From Phorcus lineatus (Eukaryota > Mollusca > Gastropoda > Trochida > Trochidae), in contig OV121093.1 of the NCBI GenBank assembly GCA_921293015.1, positions 2,333,027 to 2,397,026 on the forward strand: a stretch of DNA of 64,000 bases. The letters run 5' to 3'. Position numbers and translations under genes: made by a program. Positions 1-12,139 of the stretch are shown here, one piece after another (position 1 is the first letter of the stretch; every line of letters starts with the position of its first letter). The notes beneath the pieces were generated by a model. That model was not told where the DNA came from. It searched no databases and saw only the letters and a list, made by a program, of their open reading frames with translations.

Positions 1-352
1 TGGTAACATTTCTGTAGAATTACGTTTTCTTTTTGGTAATAACAACCTTGTCCAGAATTTAATGATCTTAACAAACTGATTGACCCGTAGTGAATGGCGT
101 CCAAGCTCACCTCTAGCGACGATATTAGGAGTCGATCGACCAAGATGTAGGATAAGCTTACAGAAATTATCGTGGACCCATGAAATACTAGGAGAGGGAT
201 GAAATTTATCCCTCTCTCACCAATTATGAAGTTGTTTAAGATATATATCTTCCTCAAGTACTGCTGATGACTTTAGCCAGCTCCACAATAAGAGCCATAC
301 CATCTGAGGCAACAAGCTAGCAGCTAGGCGCTTCATGAGACTGAAGCTATTA

Positions 353-502
<150 letters not shown>

Positions 503-514
503 GGATCTCTGGAA

Positions 515-2100
515 GATTGTGCAAACCAGATCTAACAATACGAATAACCTTTAGAGCCTGTTGAGCTAGCACACTGGGCAATGGTGGCACACATATTGCC
601 TACCTCTGCTCACAACTGATGTTGTATTTAAATCATTGATTTCATGTGTTAAGGACATTTCATTAGGGACATTTTTTACGAACTAAATGCAATTTTCGGA
701 TAAAAACTTCTTTAAGGTACGTGAACACGATCTTTATGTAACCGCAAGAAAACATTAAAAATACTTGATTTGTAACAGTTTTTGTTTGCTGTTCATAAAA
801 GAATATCACTATTATTAATATGGTTTCTTTTGCTCTCTTTGCACTGATTTCCTGGAAGTGAGGACATCTTTTTAACAACTATTATGAACTAAGACGTGGC
901 AATACATTAATAATGATATCTAGCAAATTGTAACGGTAATTGTGTTCTTCTTTGCAAAGCTGTTGGAAGAAAACCACCTCTTTTAATCAAGACCATGATC
1001 ACTTTATTTATAAAATCATAACAAATGCTGCTTCTAAGCATTTGGATTAATCAAATTGCCATGATATGCCTTAGCACCTGTACACTATAGAAGAAAGATT
1101 ATTTCATCACGACGTAAATTGTAAACATACTTATCGACTTAGCCCCTTGTTTCTATTGCACAGATTAGTTTTGAAACGTGAAGTATGAAATGCTGAATAC
1201 TGACAACGATGAATTTCCAACTGAAAGATCTTTCTGGATTGAAGGGTTCAGTGTTTTTAAAAACGATCGCCAAAACGCAACTGATATTGACATGTTTTGT
1301 AGCTGCCAGTGCTGAGAAGCATGTGGTAGCTTCACTTTAGATTTTGACTTGGTTGAGGGCAGTCGCATATTTTCGGCGGCTGTCTCTCAACATGACTTTG
1401 ATTTTGACAAACAAGTAAATTGAAAATTTGTTTGTAGGCATATGACATGCCATTTCGAAATTGTTAAATTTGATATTTGTATTTGTATAAATTGGAGAGA
1501 GTTCATACTTTTTCGGTGGCTCTTGTTAAATTGAGATACATTCGTGAAAACAGAGTATTCTTCGTAGCTCTATTTACATAGGAATTTCTGACACTAGGAA
1601 GTCATATTCGGACATTTGTGTCTTTAAAACAATGTATTGTAAATAAAACTGTACATAGTTAGGGTATATTTTTTGGTTAGCACTTTGTAATAAAATATCT
1701 GAATTTGAAGACCAAAGTGCTCTGTTGTTTATTTATACCGTTTAAAAACACTAGCTTCCACTGCGTCACGCTTCCCCTTCGATCAACTATTTGTTTGTAC
1801 ACCATGACCTTGTGTGGTACAATCGACTTGTGTTTTGCCTTAATTTTTTTTTTTAAATATTGATTTTATCTGAAACAAACAAGGTATATATAGGGAAAAG
1901 TAAACAGCTTTAAAACGAGATTTCTAAGGCAATTAATAACTTTCCAGAAGTGTTTTATTCTACCAAGTCTTGTTTTAAAATGAGAGAATAACTGAATATC
2001 TGAGCTTGACAAATCTAACTTTATTGTTTCAATAAATATTTATTAAAAAGAACAGAGAGATGTTTGATGTAATCAATTTATCCCTCAGGTAATCCTAATA
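515..2100. other. AT-rich stretch with no gene seen
   Basis: No reading frame with coding character was found on either strand. The sequence is AT-rich and non-repetitive by eye, with short homopolymer runs such as the T run near 1848-1858. Confidence 0.6.
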
Positions 2101-2109
2101 GTTTGAATG

Positions 2110-2431
2110 CAGATCCACCACTGGACTCAATACCTTATCGTGGTGTGGTGGTTTGAGTGCTTCAGAGACCCCCAAGAGCTATGCCAGCCGGAGCTTACAA
2201 TGCTTCTGGTAGGGGCTGGACAGGTCGACGGATAGAAGCCAGACCAAATTTGAATCCTTCTAAAACCTGCTTTCTATCTCTCACTATGCCTTTCTTTCTG
2301 TCTTTTCCCTCATCCTGTCGATCCCTTTCTCCCTTCTCTGTCCACTCTCCTTTGGATGATTGTCATCCACGTGTTTAATAACTGAAATATTGTTCAAAAC
2401 ACGTTAAACCACAACTCACTCACTCACTCAT
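2110..2431 (+). mobile_element. SINE family A, near full-length copy
   Basis: The copy starts with a CCACCACTGGACTCAATACC-type head. It continues through a conserved body containing CTATGCCAGC, TAGAAGCCAGAC and CTATCTCTCACTATGCC, and ends in GTTAAACCACAACTCACTCACTCA. The same body recurs near 10644, 41580 (reverse), 59255 (reverse), 60473 and 63385 (reverse, partial). No clean target-site duplication was resolved for this copy. Its terminal unit CTCA read backwards is the GTGAGTGAGT block seen wherever the family lies in reverse. The family name is my own label. Confidence 0.85.
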
Positions 2432-2807
2432 TTGAATGCAGATAATCAAACGAGACGAGATTTGAAGCCTTATTTACTCCCTTGTTTAAAACTCTTTAAA
2501 CTTTGTAAAAGACACTGACAGGGTTTTGTATTTCAGACGCTTTAACATATCCTAACATTGCTTACCCTGAGATTGTTTACAAAATTGTTACCTTTCAAGT
2601 ATTTCAGTTCTAAAATGCAAAGACGTAAATTTTGAAATATTTAAACAGTTTACTCTAGGGCGGTAACATGACATCAAAAAGGAAATATGCTTCTGTTATG
2701 ATAAGATATGGCCGAATTACTTACATCCCTCTTTTTGTATCGAGATAGCAAACCGACACAAAAATATATTATCTTAAGATTCTGACTGGCTTCACTCTTG
2801 CTCCTTA

Positions 2808-3350
2808 ATAATAATGATATTAATATAATATTAATAATTAATTTATAAAGCGCCTAATTTCAAGTCGAGGCCTGCTCAACGGCGCTGAGAGGAGAAATCA
2901 GTGACAGATGGGATAAAATATGAGAGTTCCTTTCAGTCAGTGGTTGAATAGGAAGGTTTTAAGGTTTTGCTTGACTTATGATACAGGTTTTGCAGACTTA
3001 ATATGTGTGAGGAGAGAATTCCAAAGTCTGGGAGCTGGCACAGAGAAAGCGTTGTCAGAGAGTTTGGTCCTAGTAGATTGTACAGAAAGCAATGACTGGT
3101 TTGATGAATGGAGAGATCGCTGAGGCTGGTATCTAGTGAGAAGTTCCTTCAGGTAGCGTAGGGTTGAATCAACATAGAGAGCAAAGAAAGTTAGTTGGAG
3201 TTGCTTGAATATTATTCATTGTTGGACTGGAAGCCAATGGAGTTGTCTGATAACTGGGCTGATGTGGTCTGATGGCTTAGTGGCAGCTTTATTCTGGATT
3301 AGTTGAATTCCTTTCTTATTTTAGATGAGGAAACTTTGAATGAACAACTA
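2808..3350 (-). mobile_element. Interspersed repeat with L2-type tail, minus strand
   Basis: On the minus strand the sequence ends in AGGCGCTTTATAAATTAAT followed by an ATT-rich tail near 2808-2860. This is the style of tail found on L2-clade LINEs and the SINEs that use them. The body (2880-3300) has features such as GGAATTCTCTCCTCAC and CTCCATTGGCTTCC that resemble a repeat widespread in aquatic animals. No protein domain is readable. Exact boundaries and class are uncertain, and an alternative is an unrelated retroelement 3' region. Confidence 0.45.
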
Positions 3351-3519
3351 CAACACTATAAGCTTCAGCTTAAAGCTTCTTTAAGACTTAGTAATCATTT
3401 AGTTTGGTTTTCTTATTCTTTCATATTATATTTTCATCTTTACCCTATTAAATCCTGTTGCACTTCATGACCAAGTTTGATGACATAACCACCACAGCAA
3501 AGTACCACCCATAGTTCAC

Positions 3520-3645
3520 AAATTCCATCGCAATTCATGATCACAATGGTGTTGCGGGTTAGCTCCCTGCAATCATAATGGCAGTGAAAAAGAAGAGACC
3601 TTGAAAGCAACTTTAAACCCCAAATCCCGACACCAAGGAGGAGAA
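3520..3645 (+). mobile_element. SINE family B, diverged 3' fragment
   Basis: The fragment reads CGCAATTCATGATCACAATGG, then GTTGCGGGTTAGCTCCCTGC, then CTTGAAAGCAACTTTAAACC. This matches the 3' half of family B (compare 58840-58950) with many substitutions. The tRNA-like head is missing, so it is an old 5'-truncated copy. Confidence 0.6.
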
Positions 3646-4389
3646 TAAGTTAATCAATATCTATTGTTGAAAGCAGAAATACAGATAGGAGTCATACTCT
3701 ACACAGTTTGAACCAAAGACCAACAAATTGTAAACAAGCCATTAGTCACAATAAAATACAAAAACCACAATGATTCATACTTTACAATAAGCAAACGGAA
3801 CAAATATAATGCTAAGATATGTTAACGCATGCTGGAAACAAAAAGGAAACATACATGGATGGTCAACAAGAACAATAATTAACAAATGACAGATGACAAA
3901 TTAACAGTTGATATGGAGAATAAACTTTTGACACAAGAGCTCTAACATAACAAGAATAATTTATTAATCTACAGAATTCCCGACTCTCGCGAAGCCTGCC
4001 TGTCTCGAGTTACTGAAGACGCTAGGTGTGACGATATGCGTTATTAAGTTCATCGAGATGAACGACAGACAACAGGTACTGAACTAATAATGGAATGACT
4101 CTCAGGGAGAAGATCTCAATCCGGACAGACTTACCGGTCACACTCAAGAAATACCGAGGTAAGCTCGCTGCTAAGGCTTTCAGCATGAGACAATCTCTGA
4201 AGGTACAAACTAGAATTCTTGAACGAGGTCTAGAGATAACACTGCAGTACTGAAAAAGAATTCCACACAACCTTGGAAAAACATCGATCTTTTGGAGGAT
4301 ATCGACAAAATCGCCGTCTAAACAGTGCTAAAATGGATAAATTTGAACTTGTTGCAGCCAGGTATTGAACACTTTTGTATTGTCTGAAT

Positions 4390-5700
4390 AACATCAACGA
4401 TGTATGAGTAACCTCAAAAGTTATTTTAGTTATCACCTCTGTTTAAGTTCTAACATCAATGAATTTCATGCATCGCATTTCTCAGTGATTCAAACTCTTC
4501 AAGTTTTACTTTCTCAACAAAACGGATGTAGAAATTTCTATGACCAACTGATTGCTGATGACTCTCCCCTGAAAGTTTGTCAAAAATGGCAAAACGAACT
4601 TAACTCAATTATTCAATGGAATGTTGTTTTCAGAAAATACAGAAATTGTACCAAAGATGTAAAACTTAGATTTTCAGTATAGATTTATCAATAGAGCAAT
4701 TTACACTAGAAAAGAACTGATGCAAATGAAAATAATTGATACAAATATTTGCTCTTATTGTGAATCAGAGCCTGAGAGTCTGCAGCATGTTTTCATTAAA
4801 TGCAAATTAGTATATGAATTCTGGAAAAAAGTTAAAATTTGTATGAATCAGCATATTACACATCTGAATATTGTCATCTCTGACTTAGATATTTTATTCT
4901 GTAACAGTTCAGCCAGCCTTCTGGTATATCATATTATACTTATTGCTAAAGATATCTACATATCTCAAGTATTAAAGTCATAGTCTCATTTTTGCAAGGC
5001 AAATTGTAATAAACGCCGGACAAATAGTTCATCACTCACAGAAATCTTTCCCCTGACGTTTCCAACAATTTTCAGAACTCTGCAGGCATTCTAGACCTCA
5101 ATAACGAAGTTCAAACTACCCTACCCTACCCGAATGTTATGTTTTTTGCGAGCGTTAGTCCTTACCACGTCATTTCGCTAAGGCCGTGACGAAGAATACA
5201 TAAAATTTCCGAGCTGAATATCCAATGAAAACAGGTAATAGCTTACGCTTTTTCAAATACAGATAGCACAAAAAGGTGGTAAACTCAGTGAAGAATGCGT
5301 CTGTCATAAGTATCGGCCCTGCGATGACTAGATTTCCGGTGTTTCGTACTCGCGATGGGATTGCACTTGATTCGGTACCTCATCGGTCTGAAACGGCATA
5401 CGCCAGTAAGCTGCGTCATCCAAAACTGTAAAACGGGCATAAAAATGAAAATCTTTGCAAATGCGACAGGAAATATTTGTGTTAGTGATCAGATTTTGTT
5501 CGTGAAGAATAATTAGTTCAGTTTAGTTGCCTTAAAAAAATGAGACTATGACTTTAAGAGAAACAAACTATCTATTGAGTGTTTTATAAGTGTTGTCAAG
5601 GATGATTTTAATGTTGAAAAATTATTGCATGTAAAAATAATGCACTGCCATCTTTCAACATTAAATGGAGAGCCTTAAATAATGTTTTACATTAGTTACC
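4390..5700 (+). pseudogene. L1/Tx1-type LINE, 3' part of ORF2 (zinc-finger end)
   Basis: Two open stretches (4404-4682 and 4720-4983) give the C-terminal region of a non-LTR reverse-transcriptase protein. The link reads through RFINRAIYTRKELM to a CSYC...HVFIKC element, the zf-RVT type zinc-binding signature, followed by FWKKV. A stop near 4680 breaks the frame. After the inserted element at 4976-5553, LINE-like sequence resumes (SIECFISVVKDDFNVEKLL at about 5570-5640, then a frameshifted KWRALNNVL). The same region of a related LINE occurs at 37503-37935. It is dead: no reverse-transcriptase core, stops and frameshifts. Assignment to the L1/Tx1 side rests on the zinc-finger end and is moderate. 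Confidence 0.7.
4972..5557. mobile_element. Inverted-repeat MITE with TTAA flanks
   Basis: TTAA at 4972-4975 and at 5554-5557 bracket a 578 bp segment. Its ends are inverted copies: 4976-5002 against 5527-5553, 27 bp with two mismatches, terminal motif AGTCATAGTCTC. LINE coding sequence stops at the left edge and LINE-like sequence resumes just past the right edge, so this is an insertion into the LINE. A TTAA duplication is the piggyBac-superfamily habit, but the terminus does not begin with the usual CCC, so superfamily is open. No transposase is encoded. Confidence 0.7.
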
Positions 5701-5704
5701 TTTA

Positions 5705-7439
5705 TTTATATGTAATGATTGCCTCATCGTTTTCCAAACTAGTGTTTGATATGAAGTGTCTTTGTATGCCATCAGATGTAAACCCACCAAATTAAAATGA
5801 ATAAAAAGATTTGAAAACAAATAATTTACAAATGAAAGTTATTTCAGGACAGACCCATTTACATCCTTTTAAACTAAGTTAAATCTGTCAGTATGGATGT
5901 GCTTAGACTGGCCAAAGCAAACCTGAATTTTTTATGTATCTAATGAAATGTCACAATCTTATTTTTTCGATTATTTGGTAGCATATTAATTTATTTTTAG
6001 TTGTGAAATTACTTACACTAAAACAAATAAAAAACTACTCTACTTGGATTATTCTGCCGAAAATGTTTCTATTACATTATTGTACAAGAGTTTATTACTT
6101 ATAATTTGGTTAGGTGGTCAGTGGTGTCAAATGAGGTTTATTCTGTTGGAAAAAATCAATTGTAAGCAGCTTTTGTGAATAGTATATCATATAATATTGT
6201 CTATAAAAAGTATTCGTTTTAGCTCCGGCTTGCAGTAACCTAAAAACTAATAGAACCTAAATATCTACATATCTAATCGTTAAATACTATTTACCTATCT
6301 ATACAACGAAAAACATAAGAATGGTGAACTATAAGAATATGAACTTTTATTTAGTAACAATAATAATATATTACTGCCCCTGCAAATACATTGCTGATGA
6401 GCAAACGGTTATTAGTGGTCAGTTTTCATAGAAAGTTATGTATTGCCTATTAACGTGCTTTAAAATTTCTTAAAATATTTGAAAGTTTTTTTTCCTGAGA
6501 ATGTTGGCGACAATGCTGCCCTTAATATTTATCTGCTTGCAAAATTGCAAACCTGACACACCAAAACATGTGTCACATACGTTTGTATGTATTCTCTGCG
6601 AAATTCATTTAATACAGACTAAAATGGCTAAAGAGTGGTAGCCATCTTTATTGATAATCTGAAGCTTAAGCACCAAAGAAAGATGGATTCTGATTGGTCA
6701 GACAATGGTCAGCCGTACCATCCGATTTATGGTCATGTCTAGTTTAAAGTGATGCAGAGTACGTTCCAGGAATTAAAATTGTCGGTCATTGTCGGTCAGC
6801 AATGTGATATTGTCCTTATATAGATTAAAATAGGTTAAATATTACGAAGTATTTTTTCACCAATTGGCAGATTTGAAAAACATTTATCAAAATAAAGATT
6901 GAATGTGAAACCCTTTTTTTCATAAAAATATAAAAAATAAGAAATAAAAATTAACAGTTTTGACGAAAATGATTCTAATATGTCCACTTTGCAAATCTCG
7001 TAATTAAATTAATTATGTACTCAAGCAAACAGATTAGCGGACGAGTGAGTAAGTGAAGTTACCCTTGAGGCTCATATTAAAGTGACACAGACAGATATGA
7101 CACAGAGGATGTTTCAAAATTGTTTATGTCCCTTAATTAGTACACTCGATCACTGTCAGCTTAGTCAATCAACGGTATGAGAAATTGACTGTTAAGTAAA
7201 CGAACATTGTGTTTAAATACCTGAAATGTTCACAGATTATCAGTTCACTCTCTATATTTGTCACAAGATGGCGGGCAAACGTAAAGCTATCACTTTGGAC
7301 ACTTAACATAGAGGCTGTCGAGATGCTAGACCCAGGTGTTTTAGTTAAACCAGAATTAAGATGTGAAGTGCAGAACATGAATTTATAGTTGTTATTTTTA
7401 TGGTTATACATGTACATATGATGGGATATGATCCAAGAT
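5705..7439. other. AT-rich intergenic stretch, nothing recognised
   Basis: No coding-like frame or clear repeat was seen. A TATAAAAAG string near 6201 has no gene following it. Confidence 0.5.
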
Positions 7440-7525
7440 GGAGCCAAACGCGAATAGCGAACGCCGGATATTGCGAACTAAATTCGTTGGTCCCTTGGAG
7501 TTCGTTATATCCGTGTTCTACTGTA
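7440..7525 (-). mobile_element. pogo/Tigger-like terminal repeat fragment
   Basis: On the minus strand the terminus reads TA, CAGTAGAACACGGATATAAC, GAAC from 7525 downward. This resembles the pogo/Tigger type terminus (CAGTAGAACCTCGATATAAC...) with the expected TA flank. A second TTCGCNATATCC-like motif lies inside at about 7458-7480. No partner terminus or transposase was found nearby, so it is a solo or eroded end. Confidence 0.5.
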
Positions 7526-7829
7526 ATTAATATACCATTTGTTCTGTTGTTATTTCAAGTCATATCGAAATGATTGCATTTTCATCACTTAGATGCCTAA
7601 ATTATGACATTTATTTATTTTCAATAATTATCGATTACAGGCGATTGAAATTCTATGTCCCATTGTATATGTACAATGTATGCTTGAAACTATCATACCA
7701 TATTTGTAGCCATGTCTGTTGGAGATACGTTTCCGAAATAACGTTTGAGTCATTGACACACGTCACTGTTCGGTTTGATCACAAATCCAGCTTTAAGCTT
7801 TTTTTTCGCACTATACTGAACTGATAAAC

Positions 7830-9330
7830 ATCAAATGGTAATTTTTAGATACAACCAATAGTTCTCGATATAGTAACATCATTTTAAAAGTTTGACATAT
7901 AAGACCCCAACAACATACTCTGTACCACTTTAAGAGATTCATGGCTGAGATGTCCCTCCCAGAAGCAAGTTGGTTCAAGCTGGTACTCAATGTAACTGAA
8001 GCATCTAAACCAAATATAAAATTAAGTCATGCTAAGAATATAATATAATATATAGTATCATATTCATATTCATTACAGATTGGTTGCAGTTTAAACTTCC
8101 ACAATTTGGATATATATTGGATGAAAATTGAGAAGGGTTTATTCAATCACAAAGACAATGATGTATTTATTGAAACAAGCTTTTATTACACAGAAGCACA
8201 AGTTTTGGGTCGCTTTTCCATGTGTGTGCGCATAGGCCTTTATCCTTATAAACCAGATTGTTTGAATAAGATGGTAGTTGCAAAAATAGGAGAGCTGGTT
8301 CAAAAGCTTTAATGAATACATCAGAGATTATAACCATTAGGGTCGGTATAGATCATCTAGCATGTGGTTTTCACAAAAACCTCCATCACTTTCAACTTTA
8401 GTCAAAGTCACCAACACATCTAGTAAGATATAATGTAAAACAATAATGTTACTATCATAAGAACATTTCAAATAACATATCACGAAGTAATCTTAATGTT
8501 TACATGTATCAACTATAGCCATTGGCCAGTGATCAAGACTGTTATTTAGAAATTGACAGAAACAAAATATTTGAATATGTGTGATACTGTGATTGAAACA
8601 TCTGTCTTTCTTCATTGTCTTCGCATTTGAAAAGCTCACAAACACCTTTTCTACAAAATTTAACATCTTATTCTAACATAATCAATGTATCCTAATTGAT
8701 TGCAATCAAAATGTAATATGAAAAGGTTATTACTCTAGAAAATGTGTCACATGACTTTTACCAAATGAGTGTGATTTTATTTATTGCCTGAGTGATCAAT
8801 TTGTCTAAGTTTTGTAAAGTCGTGCGGACGCGCTTCTCAGTGAATTCATATTTCTTATTAGCAATTCTCTCTATCTAAATGATACTAAAATATGAAGATA
8901 ACAGCCTCCATTGTCGTCACAATGATTTTATGACAACAAATTATTATGGCAAGTGCTGAAACAATCGTTGCTAGGCAACAGTGATATATGTGCACATGTG
9001 CTCATATTTAAAATATGTAACTATATAGGTATATTTAGTTAGTAGGACCGTTATGATAGTACACTGATATATGATCAATTAAAAAAAATATTGTGTGAAT
9101 TAAAAGGAAAATATTTTTGTCGCACAAGCAAATTATAACAAAATTTTTTATATAATAATAAGAATTTTCAAAATGCTAAACAAATCGTTTCAGATAACGA
9201 AATGAAATGTGTCACTAAAAAGGATGATAAGCTAGGTCAATATATTCACCAAAAGCCTTTGTTAGCACAGCAGTTCTAGAGAGAATTAAAAGACTCGTTT
9301 AAATAGACTATCAGCTCCAGAAACATATAT
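7830..9330. other. AT-rich stretch 3' of the Toll-like receptor, nothing recognised
   Basis: Only short frames without coding character occur, including one of 68 codons at 8106-8312. The 3' untranslated part of the minus-strand Toll-like receptor must lie at the right end. TATATTATTCATTCC near 9326 is just past the stop codon. Confidence 0.5.
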
Positions 9331-9333
9331 TAT

Positions 9334-11760
9334 TCATTCCAACCGTTTCATTGTTCTTAACCCCTCTATAAGAGTGTTCCAAAACACGGCCTCTCCATAT
9401 ATTTCTGTGCTGTACTCCAGGTAGCTGTTTGTTGTCATCATCACCGCTAGATCCTTGGGCAGCTGCTTCACATTCACTTCCTCAAGTAGAACCACCAGCA
9501 GGTTGTTCAGTTTCCGGGAGATTCCATCCAAACGGGCCATGTTGAATTCATAAATGCACCATTCGCTTTTGAGAAATGCTGTGGACAACACAATAACGGT
9601 TTTCCTGCTGTTTTGTATTGCATTGATGATGTTTTCTGAGATTATGTCTCCTGGTAGGAAATCTCTGTTGTGGATGCAAATCTTCAATCCAGATTTGTCT
9701 TCGAGCTCAACAAGCAGTTTTTTAATGACAAAAGTGCGATCTTTATCAGCGTATGATATAAAGGCATCATATGTGTATGTGTCAAAGTCGTCCTCACCAC
9801 TCACAAGTTGGTATCTGTTTCTGCCGACTTGATAAAGATACCTGAGCTTCCATCTGTGTCGGTAAACCATGAAGCCAGAAAAAAGCAACAGCAGTGAAGC
9901 CGCTCCTGATACAGATGATACAATCAACACAAGGTCAGACTTACAACTCTCGTGCAAACTGTACAAGATGTCATCTAGATGCTGTAATTTTCTGCTGCTC
10001 CCGTTCGTCAACGTGCACGTCAGATTGTCCACTTCCTGCAGTTGTTTGCTGTCTTTCATCCATTCAAGGAAATCCAAGGTGTCACAGGAACAGGTCAGAG
10101 GGTTATCGTCAATTATCACTGTCACGTTTGGAAGTAGATTCAGCTGCTCCATGGTCCAGCTGGAAAGCTTGTTTAATTTATTGTTTCTCAAATTCACCTC
10201 TCGCAGATTGCTCATATGAATGAAATCCACATCCAAATATGACAAATAATTGCCACTTACATTAAGGAAGCGAAGACGGAACGACTCTTTTAAAATTTGC
10301 TTGGGAAGAAACGTGATTCCATTCATAGAAATATCTAAAACTTCCAAATGGGCAAGTTGTTTTAATATATCACCCGATGTATCCTTCTCAATACACTGCC
10401 CAAGATAATTGTTAGAGATATTTAGAATCCTTACCCTATTGGAATCTGTGAACAAGGATTTACCGACTGAAGAAATCATATTTTTCGATAAGCCCAAATA
10501 TTCAAGATTTTGCAAGCCTTTAATGGGACCAATGAATGCTGTCAGCATATTATTACTGAGATCTATTTCTGTTAAATTGTTTGTTAATGGCAAAACAGTA
10601 ATGTCTCCAACATTTGCTTTTAAATACGTTCCCTTATAACTAACCACCACTGGACTCGATACCTTACCGTGGTGTGGTGGTTTGCGTGCTTCAGAGACCC
10701 GGAGAGCTATGCCAGCTGGAGCTTCAATACTCCTGGTAGGGACACCCAAGCTGGACAGGTCGACGGGTAGAAGCCAGACTAAATTTGAGTCCTTCTAAAA
10801 CCTGTTGTCTATCTCTCACTATGCCTTTCTTTCCGTCTTTTCCCCTCATCCTGTCGATCCCTTTCTCCCTTGTCTGTCCACTCTCTTTTGGATGCTTGTC
10901 ATCCACGTGTTTAATAACTGAAATATTGTTCAAAGCACGTTAAACCCCAACTCACTCACTCACTCACCCTTATAACTAAAAACCTCAATAGATGGCACAA
11001 TAAACATTATCGATGGCAGCACGGTTTCGTGCCAAGACCCGACATGTCCATTCCCAGGATTCCATGTTGCCAGACCAGTTAAATCAAGAGACCTCAAAGA
11101 GGATAATTGTAACAGGCCTGTAAAGTTTTCAGAGACAAAGTCGGCTAGCATTGTATAGCGGACGCTAATAACTTCAATAGTTTTGGGTAAAACAGCCCAT
11201 AAGTCTTTCCCAATATACAGAAAAGCATTTCCATCCAAATGGAGTTCTTCCAAAGCAGTTTGTTGAAGAAAACTACAATAAAATCTATCAAGCGGAAGTA
11301 TCGAGGACCAGAGAGTCACTATAAAATCAATAAGTAAAGTTTTCAAAGTGCCTTTCCTGAGCCAGGAGCCGATCTTTCTGATTTCAGAGAGTCCAAGATA
11401 AAAGTTTCGTGAAAGATCTAGGTATACTAAGTTTGTGAAGATGACCCTAGGAGCGACTTCAATTTTGCTGATGGATGCCCCAACATTGAGATGACGCAGT
11501 TGGGTCATCCCTTCAAAGTCAGAGATAACCAGCTTGTTGATATCGGTGTAGTCTAGCAGAAGTGTTGTTATAATACCCGGTGCAGGAAGGGACACTTTTG
11601 TCAATGCAATGTGGGAACAGTTAGCTAATGTTCCTCCGTAGTGCGGGTCGGGCTGACAGAAACAAGGGGAACAATCCAATGAAGTGTTCAGTAGTTGCAG
11701 ACCACTGCAGAAAACCAAGAGAAGAGAAAACGAGACTAATCTGCAACGTTGTGGGTTATT
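9334..11760 (-). CDS. Toll-like receptor, main exon, interrupted by a SINE
   Basis: The product is a type I membrane innate-immune receptor: leucine-rich ectodomain outside, TIR signalling domain in the cytosol. Reading 5' to 3' on the minus strand: an exon start at 11760 just after a TTTGATTTCAG acceptor; the rest of a signal peptide (LVSFSLLLVFCSG); an N-terminal cysteine cap (CSPCFCQPD); leucine-rich repeats; a C-terminal cap (CSCDTLDFLEW) near 10107-9945; one membrane helix near 9940-9865; and a TIR domain from about 9772. The TIR has box 1 YDAFISY, box 2 RDFLPGD and a box 3 FW. One cap before the membrane is the single-cysteine-cluster architecture. Without the insert the exon codes for about 700 residues, usual for the family. 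No in-frame ATG precedes the acceptor, so an upstream first exon is missing. A family A SINE (10644-10966) introduces stops at the insertion point; both flanks otherwise read as one frame. Confidence 0.93.
10631..10979 (+). mobile_element. SINE family A inserted in the Toll-like receptor exon, with 13 bp target duplication
   Basis: The 323 bp element (10644-10966) is flanked by CCCTTATAACTAA at 10631-10643 and by the same 13 bases at 10967-10979. The perfect duplication points to a recent insertion. It lies antisense to the receptor gene. On the receptor strand the duplication codes for SYKG on both sides, and insert plus duplication adds 336 nt, a multiple of three. The element brings GTGAGTGAGTGAGT, a strong donor-like string, to the receptor's upstream side, and the duplicated target supplies TTAG on the other side. 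Confidence 0.95.
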
Positions 11761-12139
11761 CTGAAATCAAATAATTTCACATAAATCTCCCATATTGTTT
11801 GGGTTACAAACATTATATTAGGGCTACAGGTCTTCTAACTCTTTTTAACATTTTTTTGTCAAATTCGATACTCGTAAGTTCAGATATCATTATGACCTAC
11901 AACCAATTTTTAACAAAATATGACAGATGAGATCAGTCTTATCTTAAAAGGAAAGTTATAACATTTCAGGCTTCAATGATCTCAAAGTAAACTGAGTAAA
12001 AATGAGAACTTAACACCCGGAAGTATTAGGTCTTGATTTTTTAAATTAGTTAAATGCAATTATTTTAGTTTTTGTATGTGCACCGAAAACCTTGACATCG
12101 ACAAAACAAATGATTAAGTTCATGCCATCACAGAACTCG

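Noticed and set aside
8106..8312. A 68-codon plus-strand frame in the quiet region before the Toll-like receptor
   Set aside because: No motif, no splice context and no repeat relation; length is expected by chance in AT-rich DNA.
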